A stretch of DNA of 64,000 bases from Sialis fuliginosa. Taxonomy: Eukaryota; Arthropoda; Insecta; Megaloptera; Sialidae. Both the position numbers and the translations under genes were made by a program. The stretch is taken from positions 34,100,001-34,164,000 of the forward strand of contig OY540810.1 of the NCBI GenBank assembly GCA_961205875.1, written 5' to 3'. Of this stretch, positions 12,691 to 24,292 are shown one piece after another; position 1 is the first letter of the stretch, and each line of letters opens with the position of its first letter. Below the pieces are notes generated by a model. That model searched no databases. It worked only from the letters and a program-made list of their open reading frames with translations, and was not told where the DNA came from.

Positions 12691-12960
12691 TAATATTATA
12701 AATGCGAAAGTGTGTCTGTCTGTCAATTACCCTTTCATGGCTAAACCGCTAAACCGATCTTGATGAAATTTGGCAGGTAGATAGCATGCATACGAGGAAG
12801 GAAATAGGCTACTTTGTATTTTGATAATGTGTATGTGATATTTGTATCTACGTGCGACCTGTTTTATCGTCTTTAACAGAAATCTGTTTAACCTAACCTT
12901 CTACTACTTCTTCTTCACGGGTGACGGCTTATACCTAACCTAAATTCTACGCTTCTAGTA
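12691..12960 (+). mobile_element. LINE-type / Helitron-type tail repeat
   Basis: Reads taatattataaatgcgaaag, tgtgtctgtctgtcaattac, ctaaaccgctaaaccgatct, tgatgaaatttggcaggtag. This ordered set is a very widespread repeat in insect genomes, found at ends of non-LTR and related elements (established pattern; exact family not determined). It continues into cctaacctt and a cttcttcttcacgggtgac segment at 12900-12925 that belongs to the same repeat type. Confidence 0.6.
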
Positions 12961-14794
12961 ACATATATGTACAAGTATTTTTATTTATATAACATATGAG
13001 TATTTTTGGCCAAAAATGTTTTCTCACCCCTGTTCCAAGTTAAGAAACAATGTACAAGCGTTATAGCGTTACCCCCTCCGCGCCTCCCGGTGCGATTTGA
13101 TATACAATATTGTTTTTCGCGGATGATTCATAACATAGTCCGCGTAATAAATACACTAGGACACCTAGACATAAAATATTATTTATGGTACAGGTGGTTA
13201 TGTAGACGGTAATCATTTCAGAGCATTTACCTGCCCACACGGCTCAAGTGATAAAACTCACTTTTGATTGAATTCTCAAGGTTTCGGCTTAGGTTCATCG
13301 TATCTTTGTCATTATAGTTGTGAGAACGGATTGTGTTTAGCTATAAATATTGTCTTGAAGTGTGATTTCAGTATTTTTCGATTTTAATGAGGGATTTCTC
13401 AAGTTTAGTTGTTTGCTTGTTATTTTTCTTTCCTGCTAGTTTTCTTAGTTTTAGTTTACCTACTCTTATCTTGTAAGAGACACCTGTGTGAAAGTATCTC
13501 TACAAGTTTCAGAAAATAAATGAGTTTTGAATAACACCATTTAAGTTACAGAGTTCTACAATAACTTTAAAAGGAGTTCTGTCAATTTAACTCCCTTCAT
13601 TTATTAAAATTTTAATTTTATTGTTTTTTGTTTTCGCGTGACGACCATATTTGTTCTACATGTAGCAGCATTTTTTTACACTCTAAGGGCTTTGCGGAAA
13701 CTAAAAAACCTTTTAACATGGAACTAAAATCAAATTGTTCAGAAAAAAAATGGGCTACAAGATTACTTCTGGACATTTTCACCTAAATGTAATCCAAAAG
13801 GGTGAAACTTCTTAGCTCTTTTTTTGAAACAATCCCATTTTCAGGGGGATGTTCTTGCAAGAAGGGTAAAGGTTAACAAGTCAAACTATTTGTAAGCTTA
13901 TAAAATTATAAACATATGAAATATTGAACGATTAGTATAGAAACGAAATGAGTAAATCCACAAAAAGTAGACTTAAATACATTGGCAACTGAATGAGTCG
14001 TATGTTTAAAATAATAAATTAATCAGTGATTTTTAAAACTAAATAAGAAATATAAATACATATTAATTGATACGCTCTTTAAAAACATATAAATATATAA
14101 TGCACACTTCTATTAAAATTACATATTGTTTATTGCAATAATATTACTATGTTATAATAGTTTAATACTGTGAAATTGTTTATATACTTTATATCATAAC
14201 AATATTTACTATGTTGCTATTTCTATTCTCTTTACGCTAAGAACCTAATCAGATTAGCGGCAGTTTGAAATAACAATGCGAAAGTGAAATTAGAATAGAA
14301 TTTATGTATTTCTTTATTTTTCGTATTATCTGGAGTATAAATAAATAAGAGGGAATGTAGTATTTGCTCAAGAAAATTGATAGTCTTTTAACTGCTTATA
14401 TATCAAAATATCTTCGATTATTTGTCATGTTGAAAAAATACATTTATTTGTACGTATATTGATACATTTGTAACATAATACAAATCAGTATTAAAAAAAC
14501 TATGAGGGCCTTGTATTTGTATAACTAATATTGTACGAAACTTACGTAGATCTATTTTTATTCACTCACGATTTATTGGAACAATGTGGTTATTAGTTCA
14601 TTTGCGTTGAGTCAACATCATTTAGATTTAATAATGATGTAATGTAATACATTATACAATAAAGCACCAGGTGATGTATTTCTATATAAAAAAGGTTTGG
14701 GTGTAAAATAAATATCATGGAATTGCCATAAAAGTATTGGTTTCAATTGCAAAAAACTATGGTTTCTATATGTGAAAATGCCAATATTTACCGC
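12961..14794. other. Stretch without a recognised gene
   Basis: Contains a GC-richer patch at 13060-13100 (ccccctccgcgcctcccggt), possibly part of the preceding element, then ordinary AT-rich DNA. The frame 13006-13212 crosses this patch but has no ATG-initiated homologue I recognise. Confidence 0.5.
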
Positions 14795-15108
14795 ATGCAG
14801 AAGTGGTCGACCAATTTTCATTCAAGTTCGCTTATCACAAACTTAGTAGGCTCCTCCCATTTGACTATGTAATAATTAAATCATTTCTCCATGTACCAAA
14901 CAAAGGCAGATATTTTGAAAACTTATTTGCTAGGTAAAGAAGTACTCTTGGTTTATAGTACTTCCGAATTTTAGTATTTAAATTATTAATTGTATAAGCT
15001 CCGTCCTAGAAAAAGATAACCGATGATGTTTGTCTTAATATTTTGGAATCTGTTATAATTGATTCTGACCTTTACGGTGGCAGATTACTTCTGAAGCCCA
15101 TAGTATAA
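14795..15108 (+). mobile_element. Family B element, internally deleted copy
   Basis: Both ends are present: gcatgcagaagtggtcgacc at the left and tggcagattacttctgaagc at the right, forming a short imperfect inverted repeat. The interior follows the family but lacks about 120 bp present in the copies at 33094 and 46228. The 67-codon reverse frame 14618-14821 overlaps its edge only. Confidence 0.8.
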
Positions 15109-16157
15109 ATACGTACATACATACATATATTATAGATTAGTAGAGATTGTGAGTTTGATTATTTATGTTCGATGTTCTTAAAAACCATTAAAACGATTTT
15201 GATGAAATTTCCACTGGACAAAAGGCTTGTGTATTTGTGTATAATCATGCTGTTTCATCAAGGTATTCAGTAATGAACAAAATTATTGCTCATGTGGGAA
15301 AATGGTAGTCTGTGGGTCAAGTCGTATACCTGACTAAACTATATAAGTGGGCGACGTCTAAAAACCTCTAGTTTTATCAAATTATGTCATTGTTACCAGT
15401 CATGTAAATCTTCAAATGAACCAATCAAAACCCAGCATTTACTATTTAACAGATGTGTACCAAAATGCCAACACAAACAAACTGGTAACATAGATTGAAG
15501 AAATCGAGCAATAGTGTGCTGAACTAAATTGTACTAAAATAAACGATCTTTTTAGCGATGGAGTTTCTTGGATATAAGTACCAAGTTATATATGTTATAC
15601 ATTGTACATATATGTGGACATACCTTAATGAATGAAATGTAGGTATATAAAATATATGTACACATGGTATATATATAGTTGTATGAGTATATATACTTTT
15701 CCCTTTAAATATAATGAATTATAAATAACATTTTAACACGTTAATAATATTGCCCAACGTTGATTCGTATACTTATAATTAAAACACGATTCCATTGTGA
15801 TACTTATTTTGTTTTTATACATGTAATAAATTTAAAATCCAAACAACCGAAAGTTGCTAAGATAATTATATGTTTATTTATATAGGTTAATATTTAACAC
15901 TGTAATAAAAAAAAATATTTCACCTTTGTTATTTTGAGTAATGTAAGAATGATCTCATAAGAACAAAAACATAATAATTGTTATTAAATACATTCACACA
16001 AAACAGTTGCAAAATTTCTATTACTTCCTTTAAAAACATTTAAATTGTTAAATCATGGGTGTACAGTATACAATATATTATCATATATTAATCATATATG
16101 ATTATAGTAAAAATAAGCTTTGTTTTGGTGTCGAAAATACGTGCAAATTATACAAAC
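15109..16157. other. AT-rich stretch without a gene
   Basis: Starts with an acatacatacat microsatellite. A decayed LINE-like tail signature (aaaacgattttgatgaaatt) is seen at 15191-15210. Otherwise featureless. Confidence 0.5.
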
Positions 16158-16159
16158 TA

Positions 16160-16753
16160 AGGTACTGGTGCCAGTTTTGGATATGACCCCAGTAATGGCT
16201 ATTCTTTAATTAAATGTACTACATTAGAAATATTTGTTGATATTTGATTACTATCATTTCTGAATATTAATTTATATACATTTAACTGTCTTACAGCGTG
16301 ATTTGATTACAATCGGCCAATATATGTCAAAATGGTGCACATTTAAATTATTATAATTTAATTATGTATTAATTAAATTATTATTAATTAATTTAGTGTG
16401 ATTTATTTATTAATTATTATATTATCATAGAAACTGCTTTACGTTGTTTCAAATTTGACGATTCTTTCTTTTATATCTTTTGAGTCGTAGTAGGTACTTA
16501 TCATTTTGTAATCATTAGCAAGTGTCCATCACTGTGTGCTCATTACTGGATAGAAAACTTTACCAAAATAAAAGGATATAACATAATTTAAAAAACAAAC
16601 TATATTTGCGGAATTTGGTAATTAAATTGATTAAATAAAAAGTTACTTGTTTTATTAGTAACATGAGTATATGAGAATTACAAAAAATAAGCCCGTCAAT
16701 CACAAAAACTGTAAACCTTGCTCTTATAGCGTCCATAACTGGTACCAGTACCT
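16160..16753 (+). mobile_element. Family A TA-inserting MITE, complete (594 bp)
   Basis: Starts aggtactggtgccagttttg and ends cataactggtaccagtacct, an inverted repeat of about 22 bp flanked by TA on both sides (16158-16159 and 16754-16755). It is non-coding. Three more copies lie in the window. TA target use with short terminal repeats is typical of Tc1/mariner-type elements (inference about superfamily). Confidence 0.85.
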
Positions 16754-17358
16754 TATGTAGTTAGAATAAAGTGCTAAATTCATATAATATATGAAAAAAT
16801 AAAAATTAGCTAACAATGTTACAGCTTTCAAAATTTGTTTTAACCACTTGCATCCACCTTTATTTACATATTTTTGTTTTCAAAATACGTATGATAATAG
16901 TATATTCAAAAATTATAAATCAACACTGGCTATATTTCAAAACCCCGTTCGAAACAGTGTAATCGATATCTGTTATTTGTATTTTTAAAATGCCACTAGC
17001 ACAATCGGTGTATAATGAAAATTAATTTAAAAAGGCGTACACACAAACACATCGACATACGGTTTTTGTTAGCGACATAATTATCTCGCTATGCAAATCT
17101 TTTACGAAAGATCATCCAGTGTAATTATTTCATACATGATACTATATAATTATCAGCGTTTAGTTTTCAAAACATTAATCTGTGAATTTCGTCAATGACT
17201 TTATTTGAAAGTTAGTGCGTGAGTAGGAAATGTGAGATATGAGTTTCTGTTAATTTTGATATTGAGTTTTTGATTAGTAGTTAGGTACGTTTATTTATTA
17301 ACAAAATTATATGTCCCATTTAACTTCGTAGTTTGTTTGTATCTTTTATAACATGTGG
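16754..17358. other. AT-rich stretch without a gene
   Basis: No coding signal and no repeat match found in the window. Confidence 0.5.
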
Positions 17359-17419
17359 GGCCGAACACGTCCGGTTGCCGTATCAGGTTCCTTGACGCGG
17401 TTACCGGACGTGTGCGGCC
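17359..17419. other. GC-rich hairpin
   Basis: Arms ggccgaacacgtccgg (17359-17374) and ccggacgtgtgcggcc (17404-17419) pair at 15 of 16 positions around a 29-nt loop. GC content is far above the surroundings. It could be the core of a small mobile element, a structured RNA or a protein-binding palindrome. The reverse frame 17291-17476 simply spans it. Confidence 0.5.
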
Positions 17420-17655
17420 ACCCTTAATGTATAAGTATTTCTTCCACGGCGTTCTTAAGTTTCTCCTTCCCGTCACATTACCTTCAATTTATTAAGAACA
17501 ATAAGTTCTCAATGAAAAAAAAATGGGTGTGACTGTGTCAGGATGCACAGTCGAGGAATTGATTGACGTGAATACGTAGCAGTGGGGTTAAATAAAACTC
17601 AGATAGTATTGTATAATATAGTTATTTCTTATGATGATTTGTATGAATATAAAAA

Positions 17656-17845
17656 CAATTAATTAATATTTACAAACAAAATTGTGGAAATACGAAATAT
17701 ACTTTTTATTTTTTTATTCAATTTAAAAAACTTTATACAACAAATTAAAAACGTTATCGCTTATAGAATATATTCTTAGATACTGTTATTTTTGTTTCAA
17801 TTCAATTAATTAATATTTACAAGCAAAATTGTGGAAATGAGAAAT
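17656..17845. repeat. Short direct repeat pair, period 147
   Basis: A 43-bp block (caattaattaatatttacaa, then caaaattgtggaaat) occurs at 17656-17698 and again at 17803-17845 with three differences. No third unit is seen. Confidence 0.65.
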
Positions 17846-18825
17846 TTAATTTTTGATGTTGTTTTTTTATAGTATGAAGTTTTTCACTCATTAAAATTGG
17901 TTAAATGTTTTGATTTTAACTTGTATCACGTAAATCTAATCGAGATCTATAATTTGAGACAAAACCAACGTGGTAGCTGCTCTGAAATTTACGCTAGCGC
18001 GCAAACTGATCTCAGCGCGTTACATCAAGTTTCTGAAATGCCCACCCAGTATTTGGTGTCAAAATGGAATACACTTAAATTAAAAAATAAATTAATAAGT
18101 TGTGTTCTATGTAAGAACATAAATGTTAACAGTATTCCTTGTATTTATAAAAATAATCACCGTGTTAAATAAATGGAAAAAATAAAATTAATTACAATTT
18201 ATGAGCTCAAGATATACAATACTACAAAAGATCATGCAAAAAACAATAAAAGTTATGAATACTTCGACTTTCACTATAGAAGATTCTTAGTATTGTTGAG
18301 GACTAAAATAAGAAGGTAGTTGCGTAGGTTATGCCGTTAAAATTTATTGCATAAATAATTTAAATCCTACAATTATTCTTAATATGTAAAAACTTAAATA
18401 AATAAAGCAATAAATAACTGTGTATACTAAATATTGAAACTATTAATATTACTGAAACATTTGTATTATAATTAAATAAAGTTTTTTTACGTCGATATTT
18501 TATTTTGGGTTATTGATATATTTAGAATCGACTTGTTTTGTTTTGCGTGGATAGATTAATTTATTTTAAATAATTTATATATTTTAATTGAACGTGTAGC
18601 AGTTAGAATAGACGTTTTTATGACAGTGTTATCGACATTGAAGGTTGTCGGGTTCTTGAGGTAACCATGCACGTTTAATAATGAGAGAAAATATATGTGT
18701 TTATATAAATATTGGAGTTTCAAACCATTTATATTATACCAGGTAATGAAAAATTTTAATTTACTAATATTATCGCTAAATATTTAAGTTGATTATAAAA
18801 TTTTATAATAATTATTTACTACTAA
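17846..18825. other. Stretch without a recognised gene
   Basis: Includes a 91-codon frame (17897-18172, GTG/TTG-type start) through a slightly GC-richer patch with acgctagcgcgcaaact and ctcagcgcgtt at 17990-18022. I do not recognise the peptide and see no splice context, so it is left as unassigned. Confidence 0.45.
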
Positions 18826-19070
18826 CGCATTGGACCCAGTGTTATCTGAGGATATTAATTCAATTAAACATAAAGTAATTATACCTACTCGACATGCCCA
18901 CAACACACGGTTCACCGCGAATTGTTTTTTCCGACTTCCTGAAATTTACACAAAATATAAAAAAATTATACGCCTGAACTTTCTCTATCCATTAGCGAAA
19001 ACCGGAATAAAATCCGTTCAGTAGTTATTGAGAAAATCGTTATTTTATTTTTTGTACATAAAATTTTTTA
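18826..19070 (+). mobile_element. LINE-like 3' region, decayed
   Basis: 18935-19050 matches 24114-24240 in order: cctgaaatttacacaaaata, attatac, ctatccattagcgaaaac, ggaataaaatccgttcagta, gttattgagaa. This wording is typical of 3' ends of insect non-LTR retrotransposons. The 64-codon frame just upstream contains RHAHNTRF, which could be a remnant of a LINE reverse-transcriptase C-terminus, but that is weak. Confidence 0.5.
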
Positions 19071-20109
19071 CAGGCAATTACCGTTACGGAGAAAAATGGA
19101 GTCGATTTTTTAATAAAAATTACAGTTGTCGATATACTATTCGTACTTAATTTTCACACTTTTTGAGAATCACTGATTTTGTTACAGTAGGAATTCATGG
19201 AAATAGCAAAGTGTTTATTAAAATTTATAGTATCTTTGATCACTTCAAAAAAGGAGATCCCAATGTCATACTAGAGATGATTTTTAGAGATTGTTTGTTT
19301 TTCTATAGGAAGTATATGTCATCTATGTGTTTTTGTCGAACAGTTGATTATAATAAATTATTTCATATCGCTGTCATCAATTTAACGCATCGATTATTGA
19401 ATTAGCAGTATATTGATTTTGATAGATTTGATTTGTTGGTATTATTAATAGGATCTAATCAAACTAAAAAAAAAATAAAAATGATAAAATGTTAATGTTG
19501 GCAATTCTATATAATGTTCATTAGTACTTTTATTAATAGTTTTATGTTTTAAAAAACAATGGTACTTTTTGCTATAGTGATCAAAGTATATATGTATACA
19601 AAATTTTCTTAAGGAGCTATTTTTCCCTTCGGGTCGATAAAATTCACTTTTTTGATTTTTTTTCGAAAACTACTGGATGCAATAAGACAATTTATTTCTT
19701 CCCTGAAAGAGGTAGTACATATAAATAATAGAAATTTATTTATTTATTTAACAATATGTCAGTATGTTGGAAGAAAGGTGATTTGTTCTCTCCAGGTGGT
19801 CTAAAATAAAAAATTAAAAAATATTTTTAATCTATGTGTGCCGCTATCGCCCGTACCTCAATTATTAATTTTCATCGAAAATTAACAAAAGGACAGCGAT
19901 TTTTGCAAAATAGTAATAAATGTAGTTTTTTTTCACACCGTTGCGTTATTGGGGTAAAAATAATACTTAAAATGATTTTTATTTAATTATTGAGGTACCG
20001 ACGACAGCTATATATGTGCTGAATATGTTTCTAAAATTTCAGATCGATTGGACAAATGGTTTTTGCGCAATCACCTGCGTCAGGTGCAAAAATATAATTT
20101 TGAGAAAAA
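19071..20109. other. Stretch without a recognised gene
   Basis: AT-rich. Near 20033-20055 the words aaatttcagatcgattggac appear; similar words occur at 21534 (aaatttcaagtcaatcggat) and inverted at 28290. These look like fragments of an old dispersed repeat. Confidence 0.45.
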
Positions 20110-20250
20110 TGTTTTTAAAGTTTGTTAAGTATGTTGGACAAACTTAACGTGATGAAGCAATTCGCGCAACGGATTCTGTTTCAGCCCTTTAGGATAATCT
20201 ATTCAGGTCTTTGATATAAAAATTATGTCGACCTGTGTTATTGACAATTT
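20110..20250 (+). repeat. Dispersed repeat shared with 45290-45410
   Basis: Common words in the same order: aacgtgatg.agcaatt, gcaacggatt.tg.tt, cag/gca followed by ccttt or ccaaaa, then aaaattat.tcg.cctgtgtt. An inverted piece of the same repeat (ttgctccatcatgtcag) forms the left arm of the palindrome at 44879. Confidence 0.6.
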
Positions 20251-21047
20251 GTTAAAACTGAGACTTTCGGCTTAACTTGTAACTAAAGTTGATATTGTCT
20301 CGGTCTGGTCTTGGCGTGAACGGTGAAACCCTAGTCGTAGTAACAAGATAATCTATTAGACATAATGTGGATGCCCATATTATATGTACTTATTAAAAAA
20401 TATTTTTTTATTTGTAATTTATCATATTTAAATCAATTGAATGTAATCGATTAATTATTATGAAATATTATATCAAGTAATTATCAAATAAATAAAGCAT
20501 TTAGCCACCAGGCTAGTTAAATTACCTATATGATTCTATTTTATCGTTTATTTAACAAATTATTTGTAGCTGTATTTCAATTAATATTTAATACATAATA
20601 TTAATAGTATCAATATAATATAAATAGATAATGCACATACATTATATTCTACAAATGCATATATACATACACTGCACATACTGATAGCTTTGTGGTTAAT
20701 TAAAATCAAGTTGCGACATCAAACTAAATATATTTAATACACATTATATAGTATAGGTACATATCTATACATGTTATATGCGGAATACGCAAAGTGACTT
20801 TAGTAGGATCAATATTTATTTAATTATACAAGACTCTGAACTCCCCTCCCACACGCCCCCACACACACACACTCGCACATGTGTGTGTGTAAATGAAACT
20901 GTACAAATGCCTAGACTAAATGACATAACATGTATATTATTGTATATAGGTTTATATGTCCGTATTCTGTTCCATTTTTAATGATATAATGTAGAAAATC
21001 ATGTTAAGTCAATTTAAAAGTAGGTAGAGACTTATGTTATTGTAAAA
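20251..21047. other. Stretch without a gene; CA/TG microsatellite
   Basis: A short microsatellite (cacacacacactcgcacatg, then tgtgtgtgt) lies at 20852-20890. The rest is AT-rich and featureless. Confidence 0.6.
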
Positions 21048-21670
21048 TATACAGGGTGATTTATAACAGATGACTAGAGAGGTTGTGTGAAAGGTCTATT
21101 TTATATGTGTAAACATTTTCAATATGTTAATTAAGGGGTTACATCTAATCGTCACTTCGGAAAATGAGATTATTTTTAGAATTTTTTTTTGAATAATAAA
21201 AAAAAGCAATCAAATGAAATTTGTAGGTTTTATACTACATGTCTAAAAACATAAAATATTTTTTTAAATGAAATATAAAACAAAATGGTGGTTTTAGCGT
21301 TGCTACATTGAGTGCATCTTTTTTGTTGTGTGCTCCACTGCGGAAAACAGAACTTCCATGGATCAACATAAAAAAAAATTCTCGTTATTTACATGAATTT
21401 TCCCATCGAAGTACATACGGTTATTAAAATATATCATTTTTGCAAATTTTGTATCAGTTTCAACAAAAAATCGCGTTTTTGTTGTTAACCAATCGTGTAC
21501 TTCGATGTAAAATCTATCTTAAGAAGTTACAGTTAAAATTTCAAGTCAATCGGATGGAAAATGGCCAAGATACGTTTTCCGCAGTTTTTAAAAACGTGGT
21601 TTCGATAAAAATGAGTTTAAAGTTTGTGAATTGTTTTACTATGTCGGTTTTGGCGATTTTCGTTATTTAA
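21048..21670. repeat. Possible decayed element starting 'tacagggtg'
   Basis: tacagggtgatttataacag at 21050 resembles the terminus of many arthropod DNA elements, followed by aaatttcaagtcaatcggat and agatacgttttccgcagttt motifs also found in degenerate form near 20040 and 28290. I cannot define the right end. The 76-codon frame 21440-21670 falls inside and is not a recognisable protein. Confidence 0.35.
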
Positions 21671-23569
21671 TAAAAGAATGCAAAATAAAAATATTGTTAC
21701 CGGGATTCGAAATCAAGACATATACATATCTCAAAAAAATATGTATGTTTTAACATTGTATAAATATTTAAAAGATAGTCAAAAATTTATTACGTGTGGT
21801 GTTGTTGAAGTGTAGCAGTGATTGTGTATAAATTCCCACCATGATACACTATCAAAGTGTACTGTGTTTACAATTTGTAATTTATCTACTTGATAAAACT
21901 GTATAATACAATACCTATGTATCAGGTGTCTTCTTGTTATGTACTCAATATTTGCAATGTTTATTATTTTTACTGTACAGAGATAAACTGCACGTGTGTG
22001 TGATTTATGTAGAACATAATGGTTGTTTTCTTATGGAAATGTAATTGATATTATTATGGTTGAAGGAGTAACACCACTCTAGGATTTTGAAAAAATCGTA
22101 TTTTTTTGCTTAAACAATGCTTTAACATCATAAAAACAATATGCACTTGGTTCTATAGTAAAAAAATTACAGTTCAGAATGTGCTTAAGGTTAATCAAAA
22201 GGTCACCAAGGTACGCTACGTAAAACTTTACTGCTCGTAAAACTTTAAACGCGTTTTTCTCGAAACAATTTTTCCCCTATCTTAACAAACATTCAACATG
22301 GTTGTATGGATCGGTTTAAAATTTTGACAGTAGCTTCACAATTAGATCCTTTATAGTAATACGTTGGGGTTTTTTGATTCGATGTTAATTTTTTGTTTTA
22401 TAAACGATTCACTGCTTATTTTTTGGCAAAAAAATAGTTTTTTCTATAAAATTTCATTAAATAATAAATCCCTACGTACTTCTATATAAGATAAATAAAA
22501 AATGTTTGTATTGTTTCAGTATTTCTATACATCATACAATGATTTTTAGAGAACAGCATCTCCACCATCTTAGCAATAATACGTAGGTATGTCGTTTATA
22601 AACCAAAGTGATTTTTTAATAAAACATTTTACGAAATTAGTATTTTTATAGATAAGAAAACTTTTAGGAAGATATAAACATTTTTTTCAAACTGTTGAAA
22701 TGAAGTAGGCAGTATGGTAACAAAATTTAAGAAAAAACATGAATGCAGCAAAATGATAAATATAATTCTACCTACCTAATTATTTATTATACCATATTCG
22801 TTACTGGAATAAAAAAAAAAACGAAATAATTTTAAATGGTATTTGTTATTATCTTTTTTTGTATTTGAAATCGCTCTTTTCATTTTTTAAAGAACTTTTA
22901 TATCTTTCGAGAATTCGTTGTTTTTTTTGGCCAGTCTCGAATTTTAACTATTTGCAAAAATATTGTTAGTGGTTCAAAAAAATTAATCACATACTGCATC
23001 ACTATTTATCATACGTGGTCAAAAGCATGTATTTTATTCAAAACTATTTATACCCAAGACAAATAAACAACTGTTATTTCTCTAAGAAAATCGCAGTAGC
23101 AAAATAAACCATACTGAAATTATCACTAACCTGGTAACAGTAAGCTATCAAGCGTCAGTTTTAATATCATTCGCTCGCTCGCTCTCTTATCACCAGCTAC
23201 AGAACAATAATTGCATTTAAATCATATCTTACGCATTACATAGATAACATAAAAGTGATCATGTTCGTGACATAGATTATAAATTCATTGTTGATTGTTA
23301 TGTCTATTCGGATAGCAGTATTTGTAAACACTGTTACAAATTCCATATAGATTCGAGGTGTTATTATAAATTAACAGTCGTAAGAGAATTTAATTATTTA
23401 TACAGTAGCGAAACGATCTTTATGGGTTATCATTTAACTTTAGATTAAAAATAGGTATTTAATCTATTCTAATACTTTTTAGATTACCATATCAATTATA
23501 TTTACGTTTGAATTATTTGTGCTGGTATTATTTTTGTTTAAATTTTTTGTAGAATTTAAAAAATCAATA
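21671..23569. other. AT-rich stretch without a gene
   Basis: No coding signal. cgctcgctcgctctctt near 23173 is a tiny microsatellite. Motifs such as aaactttaaacgcgtttttc (22241) recur at 39738 and suggest old repeat fragments. Confidence 0.5.
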
Positions 23570-24113
23570 AGCTACTGGTACCAGTTTTGAATATGACCCC
23601 AGTAATGACAATTTTTAAATTAAATGTACTGAATTAGAAAAATTTGTTGATATTTGATTACTACCATTACTGAATATTAATTTTTATATATTTAACTGTC
23701 TTACTGCGTGATTTGATGAAAATCGGCCTATAGGTGTTAAAATGGTGGACATTTAAACTAATTATTAGTATAAATTATTTATTAATTATGTTAAGCAACT
23801 GTTTTACATTGTTTCGAATTTGACGATTCTTTCTTTTCTATCTTTTGTGTCGTAGTACTTATCATTTTGTAATCATTAACAAGTGTCTATCACTGCGTAC
23901 TCTTTGCTGGTTTTACTTTATCTATTACTGGAGAAAAAACATAAACAAAATAAAATGCTGTAATAAAAAAAAAACGTATTTGCGGACTTTAGTAATTAAA
24001 TTGATTAAATAAAGAGTAACTTGTTTTATTAGTAACATGAGTTCATGAGAATTACAAAAAATCCCGTCAATTACAAAAACAGTAAACCTTGCTCTTATAG
24101 CGGCGCCATAACT
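23570..24113 (+). mobile_element. Family A MITE, right terminus lost
   Basis: Left terminus agctactggtaccagttttg is intact; the interior matches the copy at 16160 (gaccccagtaatg, tttgattactaccattactg, aaaatggtggacatttaaac). It stops at gccataact, 13-14 bp short of the full terminal repeat, exactly where a LINE 3' tail begins. Confidence 0.85.
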
Positions 24114-24292
24114 TCATGAAATTGACACAAAATATCCACAAATTATACAGATAAACCTATACTTCGTGAAACACTGTATCCATTAGTGAAAACTGGAATA
24201 AAATCCGTTCAGTAGTTACTGAGAATATCATGCACAGACAGACAGATAGACACGACGAGGGATTTTGTTTTATACTATGTATAGATGTGCAA
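24114..24292 (+). mobile_element. LINE 3' tail abutting family A copy
   Basis: Contains ggaataaaatccgttcagta, gttactgagaatatcatgca, cagacagacagatagacacg and ends ttatactatgtatagatg. The 'ataaaatccgttcagtagtt ... cagacagac ... actatgtatag' order is characteristic of insect RTE/Jockey-like LINE ends (family knowledge; exact clade not determined). It probably inserted 5'-truncated into, or recombined with, the family A element. Confidence 0.6.

Noticed and set aside
17656-17845. CRISPR-like array
   Set aside because: Only two units, eukaryotic context; a simple direct duplication.
18830-19024. LINE reverse-transcriptase C-terminal fragment (RHAHNTRF)
   Set aside because: A single short motif is too little; only the downstream LINE-like tail is supported.
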